DNA of 40,038 bases from Actinomycetes bacterium. Its GTDB lineage: Bacteria; Actinomycetota; Coriobacteriia; Coriobacteriales; Atopobiaceae. Below, one piece after another: positions 22,692 to 30,642 of this stretch. Each line of letters begins with the position of its first letter. Positions within the stretch are counted from its first letter, which is position 1. The notes beneath the pieces were generated by a model, which did not search any database, was not told the DNA's origin, and worked only from the letters and a program-made list of their open reading frames with translations. The position numbers were made by a program, and so were the translations under genes. The DNA lies in assembly GCA_029546925.1 (NCBI GenBank), contig JAKPQM010000017.1, positions 1-40,038 on the forward strand, read 5' to 3'.

Positions 22692-24974
22692 CTACGCCTC
22701 GACGTCCTCCACGAGCTGATCGGACGAGCTGCCGGGCACCCACGAGAGCACCCGCCCGCGCATGTCCTCGATGTCGAGCACACCCTCGGCGAAGCCCTTG
22801 CGCACGAGCTCGGGCGGCAGGAACTCATCGTACTTATCGAAGACCGGGATCTCGCCCGGATACACGAGCTCGAGAGGATCGAACTCCTCGGCCAAGACGC
22901 CTGCAAGGCACGAGAGGAACTCGTCTGCCGATGCGGACATCCGGAACTGGATGTAGAAGGGACGGCAGACATCAACGCCCTTGATGCCCAAGCTCGCAGG
23001 GAGCTTCCGCTTGATCACGCGCTCGAGCGCGATGAACGCATAGGTGCCGAGCCAAGGGAAAAGCGCCCAGGTGTCGCCGCCGAGGTTGATGAGCGGAGAT
23101 GAGGTCACGCCGGCGGCACGGGCTACGAGCCGTGCGTGGGAAAGGCGTGCGCGGGCATGCTCCTGCAGGTAGGGGTAGCCATCCTGCTCGATGAGCACTT
23201 GGCGCATGCGCTCGAGGATGCGCGTATCGATGTCGCCGGGGCATTCGCCGAAATACGCCGGCACCTTGCCTTTGACCTGCGTGACGTAGACGAGCCTGCG
23301 CTTGTGGTCGATGTCCTCCACAATCCAGACGGCACCCGCTATGGCAAGCTTCTCGCCTACCGGCGGCGGCTGGACCACGGTGCCCAGCTCCTGGCTCTCG
23401 GAGCGCACGGTATACTCCTCGCTCTCGACGAACACGCCATAGAAGCGGAAGCTGTTGGTGACGCGCTCGCCGGCAAGCCCGACGATAAGGCCTCCCGTCT
23501 CGGTGAGCTCGATGTGGTCGGCTTCGAGGAGATGGCGCAGGAGCAGCCTGTAGTCGTCTCCATCGATGCGCGAGAAGGGAGAGAGCGAGAGCACCCGGCC
23601 CGCGAGCTGCGCAGGCGTGAGCTCGCCGCACGAGGCGAGCGTCGCCATGGTCTGGTGGTAGAGCAGGCTGTAGCGCAAACGTCGCGGATTGGGCGGCTCG
23701 ACCCAGCGCTCCTCGAGATAGAGCTGCACGAGCGAGATGCCCTGCAGGAGCTTCCAAGGGATGGTCTCGGGCATCAGCGCACGCGGCTCGGGAGGGTCCT
23801 CGCGCATGACGAAGCGCATCTCGGGAGGCTGCCCGCGCCGACCCGTGCGACCCATGCGCTGCAGGAAGCTCGATACGGTGAACGGCGCGTCGATCTGGAA
23901 CGCCCGCTCGAGACGGCCGATGTCGATGCCCAGCTCGAGCGTGGAGGTGGTGCAGGTGGTAAGCGCGACCTCCTCGTCGCGCATGAGCTCCTCGGCTGTC
24001 TCGCGGAAGCTCGACGAGAGGTTGCCGTGGTGGATGAGGAAGCGGTCGGGCTCGCCTTTGTGCTCGCAGTATGAGCGCAACGTGGAGGTAACCGCCTCGC
24101 ATTCCTCGCGCGAGTTGGAGAAGACGAGGCACTTGCGGCCCAGCGTGTGCTCGTAGATGTAGCCGATGCCCGGATCGGCATTTGCGGGGGCCGTCGCGTC
24201 TGCCGGGGAGGAGGCACCCTCCAGCGCTACGGTGCCCGCATGGGCTCCCTGCTGCTCGGAAGCCTGCGGGCCGTGCGTGTAGAAATGCTCCATCGAGAGG
24301 CGCCAGCGCTGGGCGGATTCCTCCACGCGGGGCACTGTGCAGCATCTGCCCGACCCTTGGGAGAGGAGCCGTGCGGCAACAGCGGGATCGCCGATGGTGG
24401 CGGACAGGCCGATCCTGCGCGGATGCGCTCCCGCCATGCGCGAGAGGCGCTCGATGAGGCAGAGCGTCTGCGCACCGCGATCGCCGCGCAGCAGCGCATG
24501 CAGCTCATCGATCACGACGAAGCGCAGATCGCCGAAGAGCTGGGGGATGGCGGCATGGCGGTGTAGGAGCAAAGCCTCGAGCGACTCGGGCGTGATCTGC
24601 AGGATGCCGCTCGGGCGCTTCATGAAACGCGCCTTATGCGAGGCGGCCACGTCGCCGTGCCAGTGCCATACGGGGATGCCGCCCTCCTCGCAAAGGTCGG
24701 TCAGACGGTAGAACTGGTCGTTGATGAGGGCTTTCAGGGGACCCACGTAGATGCAGCCCGCCGATGCGGGCGGGTTCTCCCAGAGCTGGGTGAGGATGGG
24801 GAAGAAGGCCGCCTCGGTCTTGCCCGAGGCCGTGGATGACGTCAGCAGGACATTCTCATCGGTGTTGAAGATGGCATCGGCTGCCGCCACCTGGATGGCG
24901 CGCAGCGACTCCCAGTCGTGCGTGTAGACGAAATCCTGCACGAATGGTGCGAATCTGTCGAAGATCCCGGCCAC
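22692..24974 (-). CDS. Lhr-like superfamily 2 helicase (BrxHI-like)
   Basis: A 760-residue DEAD/DEAH-type helicase. Walker A is TASGKTE (48-54), motif II DELH (156-159), motif III SAT (191-193), motif V TCTSTLELGIDIG (341-353) and motif VI QRMGRTGRRG (372-381). The C-terminal half carries the winged-helix and beta-barrel arrangement typical of Lhr family members. A low-complexity Ala/Asp/Pro linker at 240-270 separates the RecA lobes. Lhr-type helicases unwind DNA or RNA-DNA hybrids 3' to 5'; BrxHI of type 2 BREX belongs here. Starts with GTG at 24974 after GAGAAAGGG. It is the last gene of the TerB-BrxD-helicase operon, 50 nt after the ATPase gene. Whether it serves defence or repair cannot be read from sequence. 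Confidence 0.87.
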   Translation of the reverse strand: MAGIFDRFAPFVQDFVYTHDWESLRAIQVAAADAIFNTDENVLLTSSTASGKTEAAFFPILTQLWENPPASAGCIYVGPLKALINDQFYRLTDLCEEGGIPVWHWHGDVAASHKARFMKRPSGILQITPESLEALLLHRHAAIPQLFGDLRFVVIDELHALLRGDRGAQTLCLIERLSRMAGAHPRRIGLSATIGDPAVAARLLSQGSGRCCTVPRVEESAQRWRLSMEHFYTHGPQASEQQGAHAGTVALEGASSPADATAPANADPGIGYIYEHTLGRKCLVFSNSREECEAVTSTLRSYCEHKGEPDRFLIHHGNLSSSFRETAEELMRDEEVALTTCTTSTLELGIDIGRLERAFQIDAPFTVSSFLQRMGRTGRRGQPPEMRFVMREDPPEPRALMPETIPWKLLQGISLVQLYLEERWVEPPNPRRLRYSLLYHQTMATLASCGELTPAQLAGRVLSLSPFSRIDGDDYRLLLRHLLEADHIELTETGGLIVGLAGERVTNSFRFYGVFVESEEYTVRSESQELGTVVQPPPVGEKLAIAGAVWIVEDIDHKRRLVYVTQVKGKVPAYFGECPGDIDTRILERMRQVLIEQDGYPYLQEHARARLSHARLVARAAGVTSSPLINLGGDTWALFPWLGTYAFIALERVIKRKLPASLGIKGVDVCRPFYIQFRMSASADEFLSCLAGVLAEEFDPLELVYPGEIPVFDKYDEFLPPELVRKGFAEGVLDIEDMRGRVLSWVPGSSSDQLVEDVEA

Positions 24975-25024
24975 GATGACCCTTTCTCCTCCCCACTGCT
25001 GTCGGGAATGCCCCCCAATGGCTC

Positions 25025-26371
25025 CTAGATGGCGAACTCGGCAAAGCCCGTCTCGTCCTCGGCGGCATCGTCGGCTCCGTCTGGGCCCGCCACGGCATGC
25101 ACGAACGAATCGGAGCCCAGAAGCCCCGCCACCGTGAGGCCGGGCGTCTGCAGCATGATGTCGAGCATCTCGATGAAATCGCGGATGACCTCGCGCGGGG
25201 TGACGAGGGTATCGGCACCCACGCGCGAAAGCTCGAGCTCGAGGAAGGTGGCGAGGTCATCCTCGCTAAGGCTGCGCCCGTAACCGAAGAGGCCGGCGTG
25301 GATATCGGCGAGCTTCTCGATGAGCACGAGCAGCTCCTCGGGCGTGAGCGGCACAAGCCGGATGACCGGAGCCATGAGGTCCGTCATGCCCTCGCGGCCG
25401 AAGCGGCCTTGTGAGAGGCGCGAGCGCAGGGCCTCGTAGGAATAGAGGCCCCGGCGGCGGTCATCCACGCACTGGGGCGTACCGCTCATGATGATGCCCA
25501 GATAGGATGCCTTGCCCTGAAGGGTGTCGTTGTACATGGCGAGGATCTTCTCGTAGTTGTACTGCCGCGATACCGCATGGGGGATCTTGTAGAGGTTGAC
25601 GAGCTCGTCGACGAGCACGACGAGCCCCTCGTAACCGGCACCGCGCAGGAAGCGCGCGAAGAGCTTGATGTAGTCGTACCAATCGTCGTCGGTCACGATG
25701 GCCGTGACACCCAGCTCGGCACGGGCTTCGGCCTTGGTGCGGTACTCGCCGCGGAACCACTTGACCACGTTTCCCTTGGCCTCGTCATCAGCGTCGAGAT
25801 AGGCACGGAAATACAGCGAGAGGAGCCATGCGAAATCGAAGCCGTGCACCATATCGCGCACATCGGAGATGACGGCATGGATGCGCTGCTCGACGAGGGC
25901 TGCGAATGCAGGATCGTCCGGCGCGGTGCCGGCAACCACGACCTCCTGCTGGATGTTGGAGATCCAGCGGTCGAGGATGAGCGTGAGCGCACCGCCCTCG
26001 GGACGGGTCTTGACGGAGAGATTGGAGATGAGCTCCCGATAGGTAGCGAGGCCCTGACCCCTCGTGCCCTGCAGGCGGCGCTCGGGCGAGAGGTCGGCAT
26101 CGGCCACCACGAAGTTCCTGCCCATGGCATGATTGCGGATGGTCTGCAGAAGGAAGCTCTTGCCGCTGCCGTACTTGCCCGCGACGAAGCGGAACGATGC
26201 TCCGCCGTCGGCTACGATCTCGAGGTCGCGGAGCAGGGCCGCCACCTCGGCCTCGCGGCCCACGGTGATGTAGGGCAGTCCCATACGGGGCACGACGCCG
26301 CCCTTAAGCGAGTTGATGAGCACCGTGGCGATGCGCCTCGGAACCTTGGGGGCCGCCATCCCGTCCATCAT
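25025..26371 (-). CDS. brxD: BrxD-like ATP-binding protein (DUF2791)
   Basis: A 448-residue P-loop ATPase. The N-terminal block RRIATVLINSLKGGVVPR and VGREAEVAALLRDLE lead into Walker A GKYGSGKSFLL (65-75). VADADLSPERRLQGTRGQGLATYREL is highly characteristic of the DUF2791/BrxD family. Walker B is LVVLVDELVNL, with Asp255-Glu256. BrxD is a subunit of type 2 BREX phage defence, but other BREX genes (brxA, brxB, brxC, pglX, pglZ) are absent here. Its start overlaps the stop of the TerB gene in the tetranucleotide ATGA, so the two are translated as a pair. I infer that it uses ATP to drive assembly or remodelling with the TerB protein and helicase. Confidence 0.87.
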   Translation of the reverse strand: MMDGMAAPKVPRRIATVLINSLKGGVVPRMGLPYITVGREAEVAALLRDLEIVADGGASFRFVAGKYGSGKSFLLQTIRNHAMGRNFVVADADLSPERRLQGTRGQGLATYRELISNLSVKTRPEGGALTLILDRWISNIQQEVVVAGTAPDDPAFAALVEQRIHAVISDVRDMVHGFDFAWLLSLYFRAYLDADDEAKGNVVKWFRGEYRTKAEARAELGVTAIVTDDDWYDYIKLFARFLRGAGYEGLVVLVDELVNLYKIPHAVSRQYNYEKILAMYNDTLQGKASYLGIIMSGTPQCVDDRRRGLYSYEALRSRLSQGRFGREGMTDLMAPVIRLVPLTPEELLVLIEKLADIHAGLFGYGRSLSEDDLATFLELELSRVGADTLVTPREVIRDFIEMLDIMLQTPGLTVAGLLGSDSFVHAVAGPDGADDAAEDETGFAEFAI

Positions 26372-28017
26372 GAAAGCGCCTTTCTCACGTCATCCGCATA
26401 GTCTTCGACCAGACACGGGTCATCCCCCTCGAATTCGATCACGGTATCTCCAACACGTTCGAAGAACGCCTCGTTGATGCGATCGACCGCGAGTGAGACC
26501 ATCACGCCGCACCGGATCAGGGTATCCGCATCATACGTCCCCGCGAGCAGGCACGTAAGCAACGCCTCGTCATCAGCCGAGAGCCCGAAGGGGCTCCCGG
26601 TTGCGCTGGATTCGCCCGCGCGGGATTCCTCCATGGGGCCGATTCCGGAACCTGCCGCGCAAGACTCGTCAGGCACCTCTTCGCGCTCCTCATCCACCAG
26701 CAGGGCCTCGCGCGTGTGGGCCGCCGCCGCGCGGATACCGAGGAGCGCCGTACGGTCGATATGCACCTTGGCCGCCTCCTCGGCGGCCCTCCGATCGAGG
26801 CAGGATGCAACCTCGTCTTCCACGATGCGCTGCACGTATGCGGGCAGCTTCCGGGCCTTGAGCTCGGGCAGACCACCCAGTTTGATCCGCATCGTGCGGT
26901 CGATCTCGTGGAGGATATCGCCCAGCTCTGCGCTGGTCTCCGTAGCGCGATGGGGGCGGTACCTCGACCAGCGGCCAAAACGGCAGCGATACCTCACGCC
27001 GCTCATCAGCTCGACCGTGCAGTCGGGATGCGGCTCAGGGTCGTAGAAGATTGCCGAGCGGAACGGGGTGTAGGGCACATCCACGGCATCGCCGAAGAGC
27101 CCGTCGACGAACCCGCGCTTCCGGCGGCGCTTGCAGTGGTCGACCATGCGCGCAAACACCGCCGCGCAGCATTCGCCAAGCTCGTCGAAATGCTCGGAGA
27201 ACATCCGCGAGCGCTCCATCCGGTAGCGCGATGCGGCAGCGAGCGCACAGGCGAAGTCCCCGCACTCGGGAAGACCCGCACCTGTATGCCGCCACGCAGC
27301 GGGCTCTTCCGTGGCGAGAAGCGCCCGCTCCGCGCCGGCGAGCACAGCTACCGCCCGGTCGAGCGGGGTACCCTCGGCATCGCATCCGAGCAATGCGCGG
27401 TCGAGGCCGTGATAGATCGCATAATCGGCCATCCATGTTGAAAGATGGGAGATGAGGGCGCCGTTGCCTTGCCGAGATCCGTAGGTATCGCGCAGGAGCG
27501 CGAGGGCGCGGAGCCCCTCTCGGCGGCTTTCAACACCCACGCCGCAGAGCAGCTCGTAGGCGTGCACGAACAGGAACGACAACGGGGCCTGGGGCGCTTC
27601 TCCGGCACGGTAGCGCCTTCTCCACGTGAAATAACCCCTTAGCTGGGCATCGGACATATCCTCATAGGTAGGATAGTATCTCGTGAACTCGCCTGCATAC
27701 GGGCAGTCGTCGGCATAGCTTTCCATGAAGCGGGCCTGATCGTAGAAGAGCTTGGGATCGGCATAGGAGACGGTCCAGCGGCTTCGGTTGCGTGCGAGGT
27801 TGCGCATCTGGACGATGGGTTCGGGCACCGGATCCGTAGCCGTAAGGGCAAGATCGAGGAGGTTCTTGCCGAGTGACCAGAGCGATGCGTTGCCGCGCGT
27901 GCCGAAAGCCTGCCGCCCGGTACGGATGATGGGCTCGTCCTTGTAAGCGCCTCCCGAGAGCACCCGATTCTCACGCGCCGCATCGAGTATGAGCTCGACG
28001 ATCTGCTCGGCCTTCAC
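26368..28017 (-). CDS. TerB-N and TerB-C domain protein
   Basis: A 549-residue protein. TerB-N spans roughly residues 50-230 (LFYDQARFMESYADD, YYPTYEDMSDAQLRGYFTWR, YELLCGVG). TerB-C takes the last ~130 residues (VHIDRTALLGIRAAAAHTRE, LSADDEALLTCLL, VMVSLAVDRINEAFFERVGDTVIEF, VEDYADDVRKAL). The middle holds an Arg/Cys-rich segment (CKRRRKRGF). TerB-type modules were described in tellurite-resistance and phage-related stress systems; the N/C pair has been noted next to helicases and P-loop ATPases. I start at GTG 28017 because GGGAGGT precedes it, whereas the longer frame to 28146 has no site and crosses the promoter. First gene of the operon and probably its scaffold. Confidence 0.82.
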   Translation of the reverse strand: MKAEQIVELILDAARENRVLSGGAYKDEPIIRTGRQAFGTRGNASLWSLGKNLLDLALTATDPVPEPIVQMRNLARNRSRWTVSYADPKLFYDQARFMESYADDCPYAGEFTRYYPTYEDMSDAQLRGYFTWRRRYRAGEAPQAPLSFLFVHAYELLCGVGVESRREGLRALALLRDTYGSRQGNGALISHLSTWMADYAIYHGLDRALLGCDAEGTPLDRAVAVLAGAERALLATEEPAAWRHTGAGLPECGDFACALAAASRYRMERSRMFSEHFDELGECCAAVFARMVDHCKRRRKRGFVDGLFGDAVDVPYTPFRSAIFYDPEPHPDCTVELMSGVRYRCRFGRWSRYRPHRATETSAELGDILHEIDRTMRIKLGGLPELKARKLPAYVQRIVEDEVASCLDRRAAEEAAKVHIDRTALLGIRAAAAHTREALLVDEEREEVPDESCAAGSGIGPMEESRAGESSATGSPFGLSADDEALLTCLLAGTYDADTLIRCGVMVSLAVDRINEAFFERVGDTVIEFEGDDPCLVEDYADDVRKALS

Positions 28018-28060
28018 CGCCCGCACCTCCCTCGATGTGGAATGGGTACATTTGTTCGTA

Positions 28061-28066
28061 AGTATA
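28061..28066 (-). promoter_or_regulatory. -10 box of the TerB-BrxD-helicase operon
   Basis: TATACT on the minus strand puts the start of transcription near 28054, a leader of about 36 nt before the GTG. The -35 position is not consensus, which suits a promoter needing an activator or one under tight control. Confidence 0.55.
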
Positions 28067-28094
28067 GCGCAGGGGGGAGCGGCGTATCGCACAA

Positions 28095-28125
28095 GTTTGG
28101 AAGATATCCAAGATAGGTTTGGAAG
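28095..28125. promoter_or_regulatory. Repeat cluster upstream of the TerB promoter (operator?)
   Basis: GTTTGGAAG occurs at 28095-28103 and again at 28117-28125, 22 bp (two helical turns) apart. Within the first copy TTGGA-agata-TCCAA (28098-28112) is a perfect inverted repeat. The cluster begins about 29 bp upstream of the -10 box, where a repressor or activator would bind. Confidence 0.45.
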
Positions 28126-28147
28126 GTGCGCAGAGGCGGGACGCACG

Positions 28148-28187
28148 CGCGCCGCCTGTGCAAGAAAGGGGGAACACAGGCGGCGCG
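28148..28187. other. Strong 13-bp hairpin of unknown role
   Basis: CGCGCCGCCTGTG (28148-28160) pairs perfectly with CACAGGCGGCGCG (28175-28187) around a purine-rich 14-nt loop (AAGAAAGGGGGAA on the plus strand). There is no T-run on either side. A second, bulged hairpin (CGCTCG...CGAGCG, about 28201-28228) follows at once. Confidence 0.45.
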
Positions 28188-28251
28188 TATAGGGCCCGTA
28201 CGCTCGGCAGGGAGAGGGTCTGCGAGCGCCAAGGCAGGGAACAACGTGCTT

Positions 28252-28295
28252 GAAGTTAATTAAAGTTAACTTCTATCCATCAGTATACCTATAAT
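28252..28295 (+). promoter_or_regulatory. AT-rich palindrome and promoter-like boxes
   Basis: GAAGTTAA (28252-28259) and TTAACTTC (28266-28273) are a perfect 8-bp inverted repeat. TTAACT inside its right arm and TATAAT at 28290-28295 are spaced by 18 nt, making a good rightward promoter whose -35 lies in the palindrome. It would serve the flippase gene or a short untranslated RNA. Confidence 0.5.
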
Positions 28296-28362
28296 TCCTA
28301 TGAAAGCAAGGGTATTTTAGAAAAAATCCACCATTCTTCGCTCTGTAGCAATCCCGTGTGAT

Positions 28363-28393
28363 TTGCCGATATGCGCAGCACGGTTGCTACAAT
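28363..28393 (+). promoter_or_regulatory. Proximal flippase promoter candidate
   Basis: TTGCCG (28363-28368) and TACAAT (28388-28393) with a 19-nt spacer, giving a leader of about 20 nt before the ATG at 28419. Confidence 0.45.
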
Positions 28394-28418
28394 CGATACC
28401 GTTGGGTTGGGAGGTTCG

Positions 28419-29879
28419 ATGTCACCAGAAGAACGTCGTGAGAGGCGTTGGGCGCAGGGAGGGACCCGTGTGGCGGGCCGACGACACGCCCTGTCAACGC
28501 ACAGGCACCGTTCCCGCAGCTCTTCCCGCGATGCTGCCCCCGCGCAGAGGGAGTCGCGACTCTCCCATCTTATCAACTCCTGGTGGAACCGTCTGATCGG
28601 CGCCATCTATTCCGGCTCGCTTTCCGACGAGACGGCCCGCTACGCCGCCCATCAGACCACGCGCGACTACATCTGCAACGCCCTCGGCCAGGCTGCATGG
28701 GGCGGTCACTTCCCTCTCCTCACGGTCGTGGTCACGCAGCTCGTAGGCGTCCAGCAGGCGGGCATGTTCTCAATGGCCTTCGCCATCGGGCTCCTGCTGC
28801 TATTCGTGGCCAATTACGGTGTGCGCACCTATCAGGTCTCCGATGTCGCGGAGATGCAATCCTTCAACGACTACCAGATCAACCGCATCATCACCTGCGT
28901 GTTCATGCTTATCGTGGGCTTCACCTACTGCAAGCTCCGCGGCTATTCCGAGCCCATGATGTCGATCTGCATGGGCATGATCGTCTTCCGTGCGATCGAT
29001 GCGCTCGCCGACGTCTATGAGGGGCGCCTCCAGCAGAAGGACAAGCTCTATCTTGCAGGCATCTCGCAGACCGTGCGTTGCGTGGCCTCCTTCGTGGTCT
29101 GCACGATCGTGCTCGCCATCTCGCGCAACCTCGTGTGGGCATGTTGGGCGATGTCTATTGCCGAGGGAATCGCGGTGCTGGTGCTCACGCTGCCGCTCAC
29201 CTTTTTCGAGACCGAGCGCTCCTATCCATGGAGCATGCGCGCTGTGAAGGAGCTCTTCGCCCAGTGCCTACCGCTGTTCTTGGCGATGTTTCTCTACAAC
29301 GTGCTCGAAAGCCTGCCCAAGTTCGCCATGGAGGGCACCCTCTCCTATGACAACCAGCTCTATTACAACGCGCTCTACTTCCCCTCGCAGATGATCCTCA
29401 TGATTTTCGGATTTATCTATAAGCCGCAGCTCGTACGTCTCGCCAACATCTGGGCCAACCCCGACAAGCGCACGCGCTTCGATCTGGTCGTGCTCGCGAT
29501 GCTCGGCGTTGTCGTGGGCATCACTGCGCTCATGGCCATTGCGATGTCCTGGGTCGGCATCCCGCTCATGAATATCATGTATGGCATTAATTTCGAAAAA
29601 TACCGTTCGCTCATGCTCGTGATGGTCGGCACGGGGGGCCTCTGCGCCGCCATCGACTTCCTGTACCAGATCATCGCCCTGCAGCGCGAGCAGGAGTCCA
29701 TCACCAAGCTCTACCTCATCGCCATTGCTTTTGCGGTGCCGGTGGCGCTTCTGCTGATCAAGTTCGCACAGCTCGCGGGCGCCATCGTGGCAAGCCTCGT
29801 CATCATGGCCATCCTCATGGTGCTCTTGGTCTACGAGTATCTCGCTATTCGCAGGCGCCTCTCCGAGAAGCTCTGGTAG
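28419..29879 (+). CDS. Polysaccharide / lipid-linked oligosaccharide flippase
   Basis: A 486-residue membrane protein with about 12 to 14 hydrophobic segments after a basic cytoplasmic start rich in Arg/Ser/His (residues 1-50). The pattern fits the MOP superfamily (Wzx-type flippases), which move undecaprenyl-linked sugars or related precursors across the membrane. Typical features are NALGQAAWGGHFPLL near the first helix and paired Arg/Lys-bearing loops. The start is the ATG at 28419 with TTGGGAGG upstream; the longer frame from 28371 overlaps the promoter. No glycosyltransferase genes are next to it, so the cargo is unknown. Ends 110 bp before the secreted repeat-protein gene. Confidence 0.82.
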   Translation: MSPEERRERRWAQGGTRVAGRRHALSTHRHRSRSSSRDAAPAQRESRLSHLINSWWNRLIGAIYSGSLSDETARYAAHQTTRDYICNALGQAAWGGHFPLLTVVVTQLVGVQQAGMFSMAFAIGLLLLFVANYGVRTYQVSDVAEMQSFNDYQINRIITCVFMLIVGFTYCKLRGYSEPMMSICMGMIVFRAIDALADVYEGRLQQKDKLYLAGISQTVRCVASFVVCTIVLAISRNLVWACWAMSIAEGIAVLVLTLPLTFFETERSYPWSMRAVKELFAQCLPLFLAMFLYNVLESLPKFAMEGTLSYDNQLYYNALYFPSQMILMIFGFIYKPQLVRLANIWANPDKRTRFDLVVLAMLGVVVGITALMAIAMSWVGIPLMNIMYGINFEKYRSLMLVMVGTGGLCAAIDFLYQIIALQREQESITKLYLIAIAFAVPVALLLIKFAQLAGAIVASLVIMAILMVLLVYEYLAIRRRLSEKLW

Positions 29880-29918
29880 CAGGCGTGCAGATCCGCCCGG
29901 AACCCTCTCAGCATTCTT

Positions 29919-29946
29919 TAAGCACTCCCCTGTCATCCTGTGCTTA
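29919..29946 (+). promoter_or_regulatory. Inverted repeat before the repeat-protein/two-component unit
   Basis: TAAGCAC (29919-29925) and GTGCTTA (29940-29946) are perfect inverted arms 14 nt apart, about 45 nt before the start at 29990. Their placement over the expected -35/-10 region makes this a candidate binding site for the response regulator encoded downstream. Confidence 0.45.
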
Positions 29947-29989
29947 GAGCAGGAGCATGCGCGGAAGCGCACGGCAGAAGGGAGCGATC

Positions 29990-30538
29990 ATGAGCATCTT
30001 CAAGCAGCTGAAAGCCCAGCGCGTGAACATGGCAGGGGCTGTTTCGGTAGCCGTGTTCTGCGGACTACTGGCGAGCGCCTACGCCTTTGCTCAGGGAGGG
30101 CCCGCGACATCGGTGCCGCCCGATGTCGAGAACACCATCATGTCCGGAGGAGACTACTACAAGCTCGAGGGCGGCGTCGTCTACGAGTGGGACGACGGCG
30201 CGTGGGAGGCGGAGCACGACAAGAAGATCGAGAATGGCATCGTATACGAGCTCGAGCACGGCGTCTGGGTGCGCGAGGACTACCCCGTGCAGGCTCCTGC
30301 GGAGCAGCCCGCACCCCAGGAGAACACGATCATCTCCGGCGATGACATCTACAAACTCGAGGATGGCGTCGTCTACGAGTGGGACGACGGCGTGTGGGAG
30401 GCGGAGCACGACAAGAAGATCGAGAATGGCATCGTATACGAGCTCGAGCACGGCGTCTGGGTGCGCGAGGACGCCGACGAGGATGATCACGACGACTACG
30501 ACGACTACGACTTCGATGACGAGGACGAGGACGATTAG
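29990..30538 (+). CDS. Secreted acidic tandem-repeat protein
   Basis: A 182-residue protein. Residues 1-35 are a signal peptide (basic start, hydrophobic core, ASAYAFAQ cleavage region). Two repeats of about 50 residues (48-98 and 112-161) are nearly identical: SG-D-YKLE-GVVYEWDDG-WEAEHDKKIENGIVYELEHGVWVRED. The spacer is AEQPAPQE and the tail is almost all Asp/Glu with Tyr/His (DEDDHDDYDDYDFDDEDEDD). Each repeat reads as short beta hairpins with acidic turns, and I match no family; the protein should bind cations or basic peptides by charge. It is followed by a response regulator and a kinase with a matching acidic sensor, and is probably their target or accessory. The ATG at 29990 has AGAAGGGAG upstream. 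Confidence 0.75.
   Translation: MSIFKQLKAQRVNMAGAVSVAVFCGLLASAYAFAQGGPATSVPPDVENTIMSGGDYYKLEGGVVYEWDDGAWEAEHDKKIENGIVYELEHGVWVREDYPVQAPAEQPAPQENTIISGDDIYKLEDGVVYEWDDGVWEAEHDKKIENGIVYELEHGVWVREDADEDDHDDYDDYDFDDEDEDD
30173..30280 (+). repeat. 108-bp direct repeat, copy 1
   Basis: Coding repeat of the secreted acidic protein. It matches copy 2 (30365-30472) at 107 of 108 positions; the one difference is C at 30201 against T at 30393. Such identity, including third codon positions, implies recent duplication or gene conversion. Confidence 0.9.
30365..30472 (+). repeat. 108-bp direct repeat, copy 2
   Basis: Second copy of the coding repeat, offset from copy 1 by exactly 192 bp (64 codons), so loss or gain of a unit keeps the frame. 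Confidence 0.9.
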
Positions 30539-30642
30539 GCGCTTCTCGACACGCCATTTCACCGAAGGACTGCCCGCAGCGATGCGGGCGGCCTCTCCGC
30601 TTTGCTACCATCTGAGATGAGCCCCGCCGAAACGGACCTGCC

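Larger units (their letters stand above)
28018..28418. other. 400-bp divergent control region
   Basis: This lies between the TerB operon and the flippase gene. From left to right it holds the TerB -10 box, a direct/inverted repeat cluster, two adjacent GC-rich hairpins (28148-28187 and about 28201-28228), an AT-rich island at 28250-28360 with a palindrome and a TATAAT box, and the flippase promoter. I find no protein gene. Confidence 0.6.

Noticed and set aside
22972-24345. Second leftward frame of 457 codons inside the helicase gene
   Set aside because: Arg/Ala/Pro/His-rich +1 frame of the helicase; the helicase frame has all the motifs.
22692-28017. Complete type 2 BREX system
   Set aside because: brxA, brxB, brxC, pglX and pglZ are absent from the flanks; only BrxD- and BrxHI-like members occur, joined by TerB.
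28018-28418. CRISPR array or tRNA in the gene-free region
   Set aside because: The repeats are two short copies only, and no cloverleaf or GGTTCGAATCC-type arm is present.
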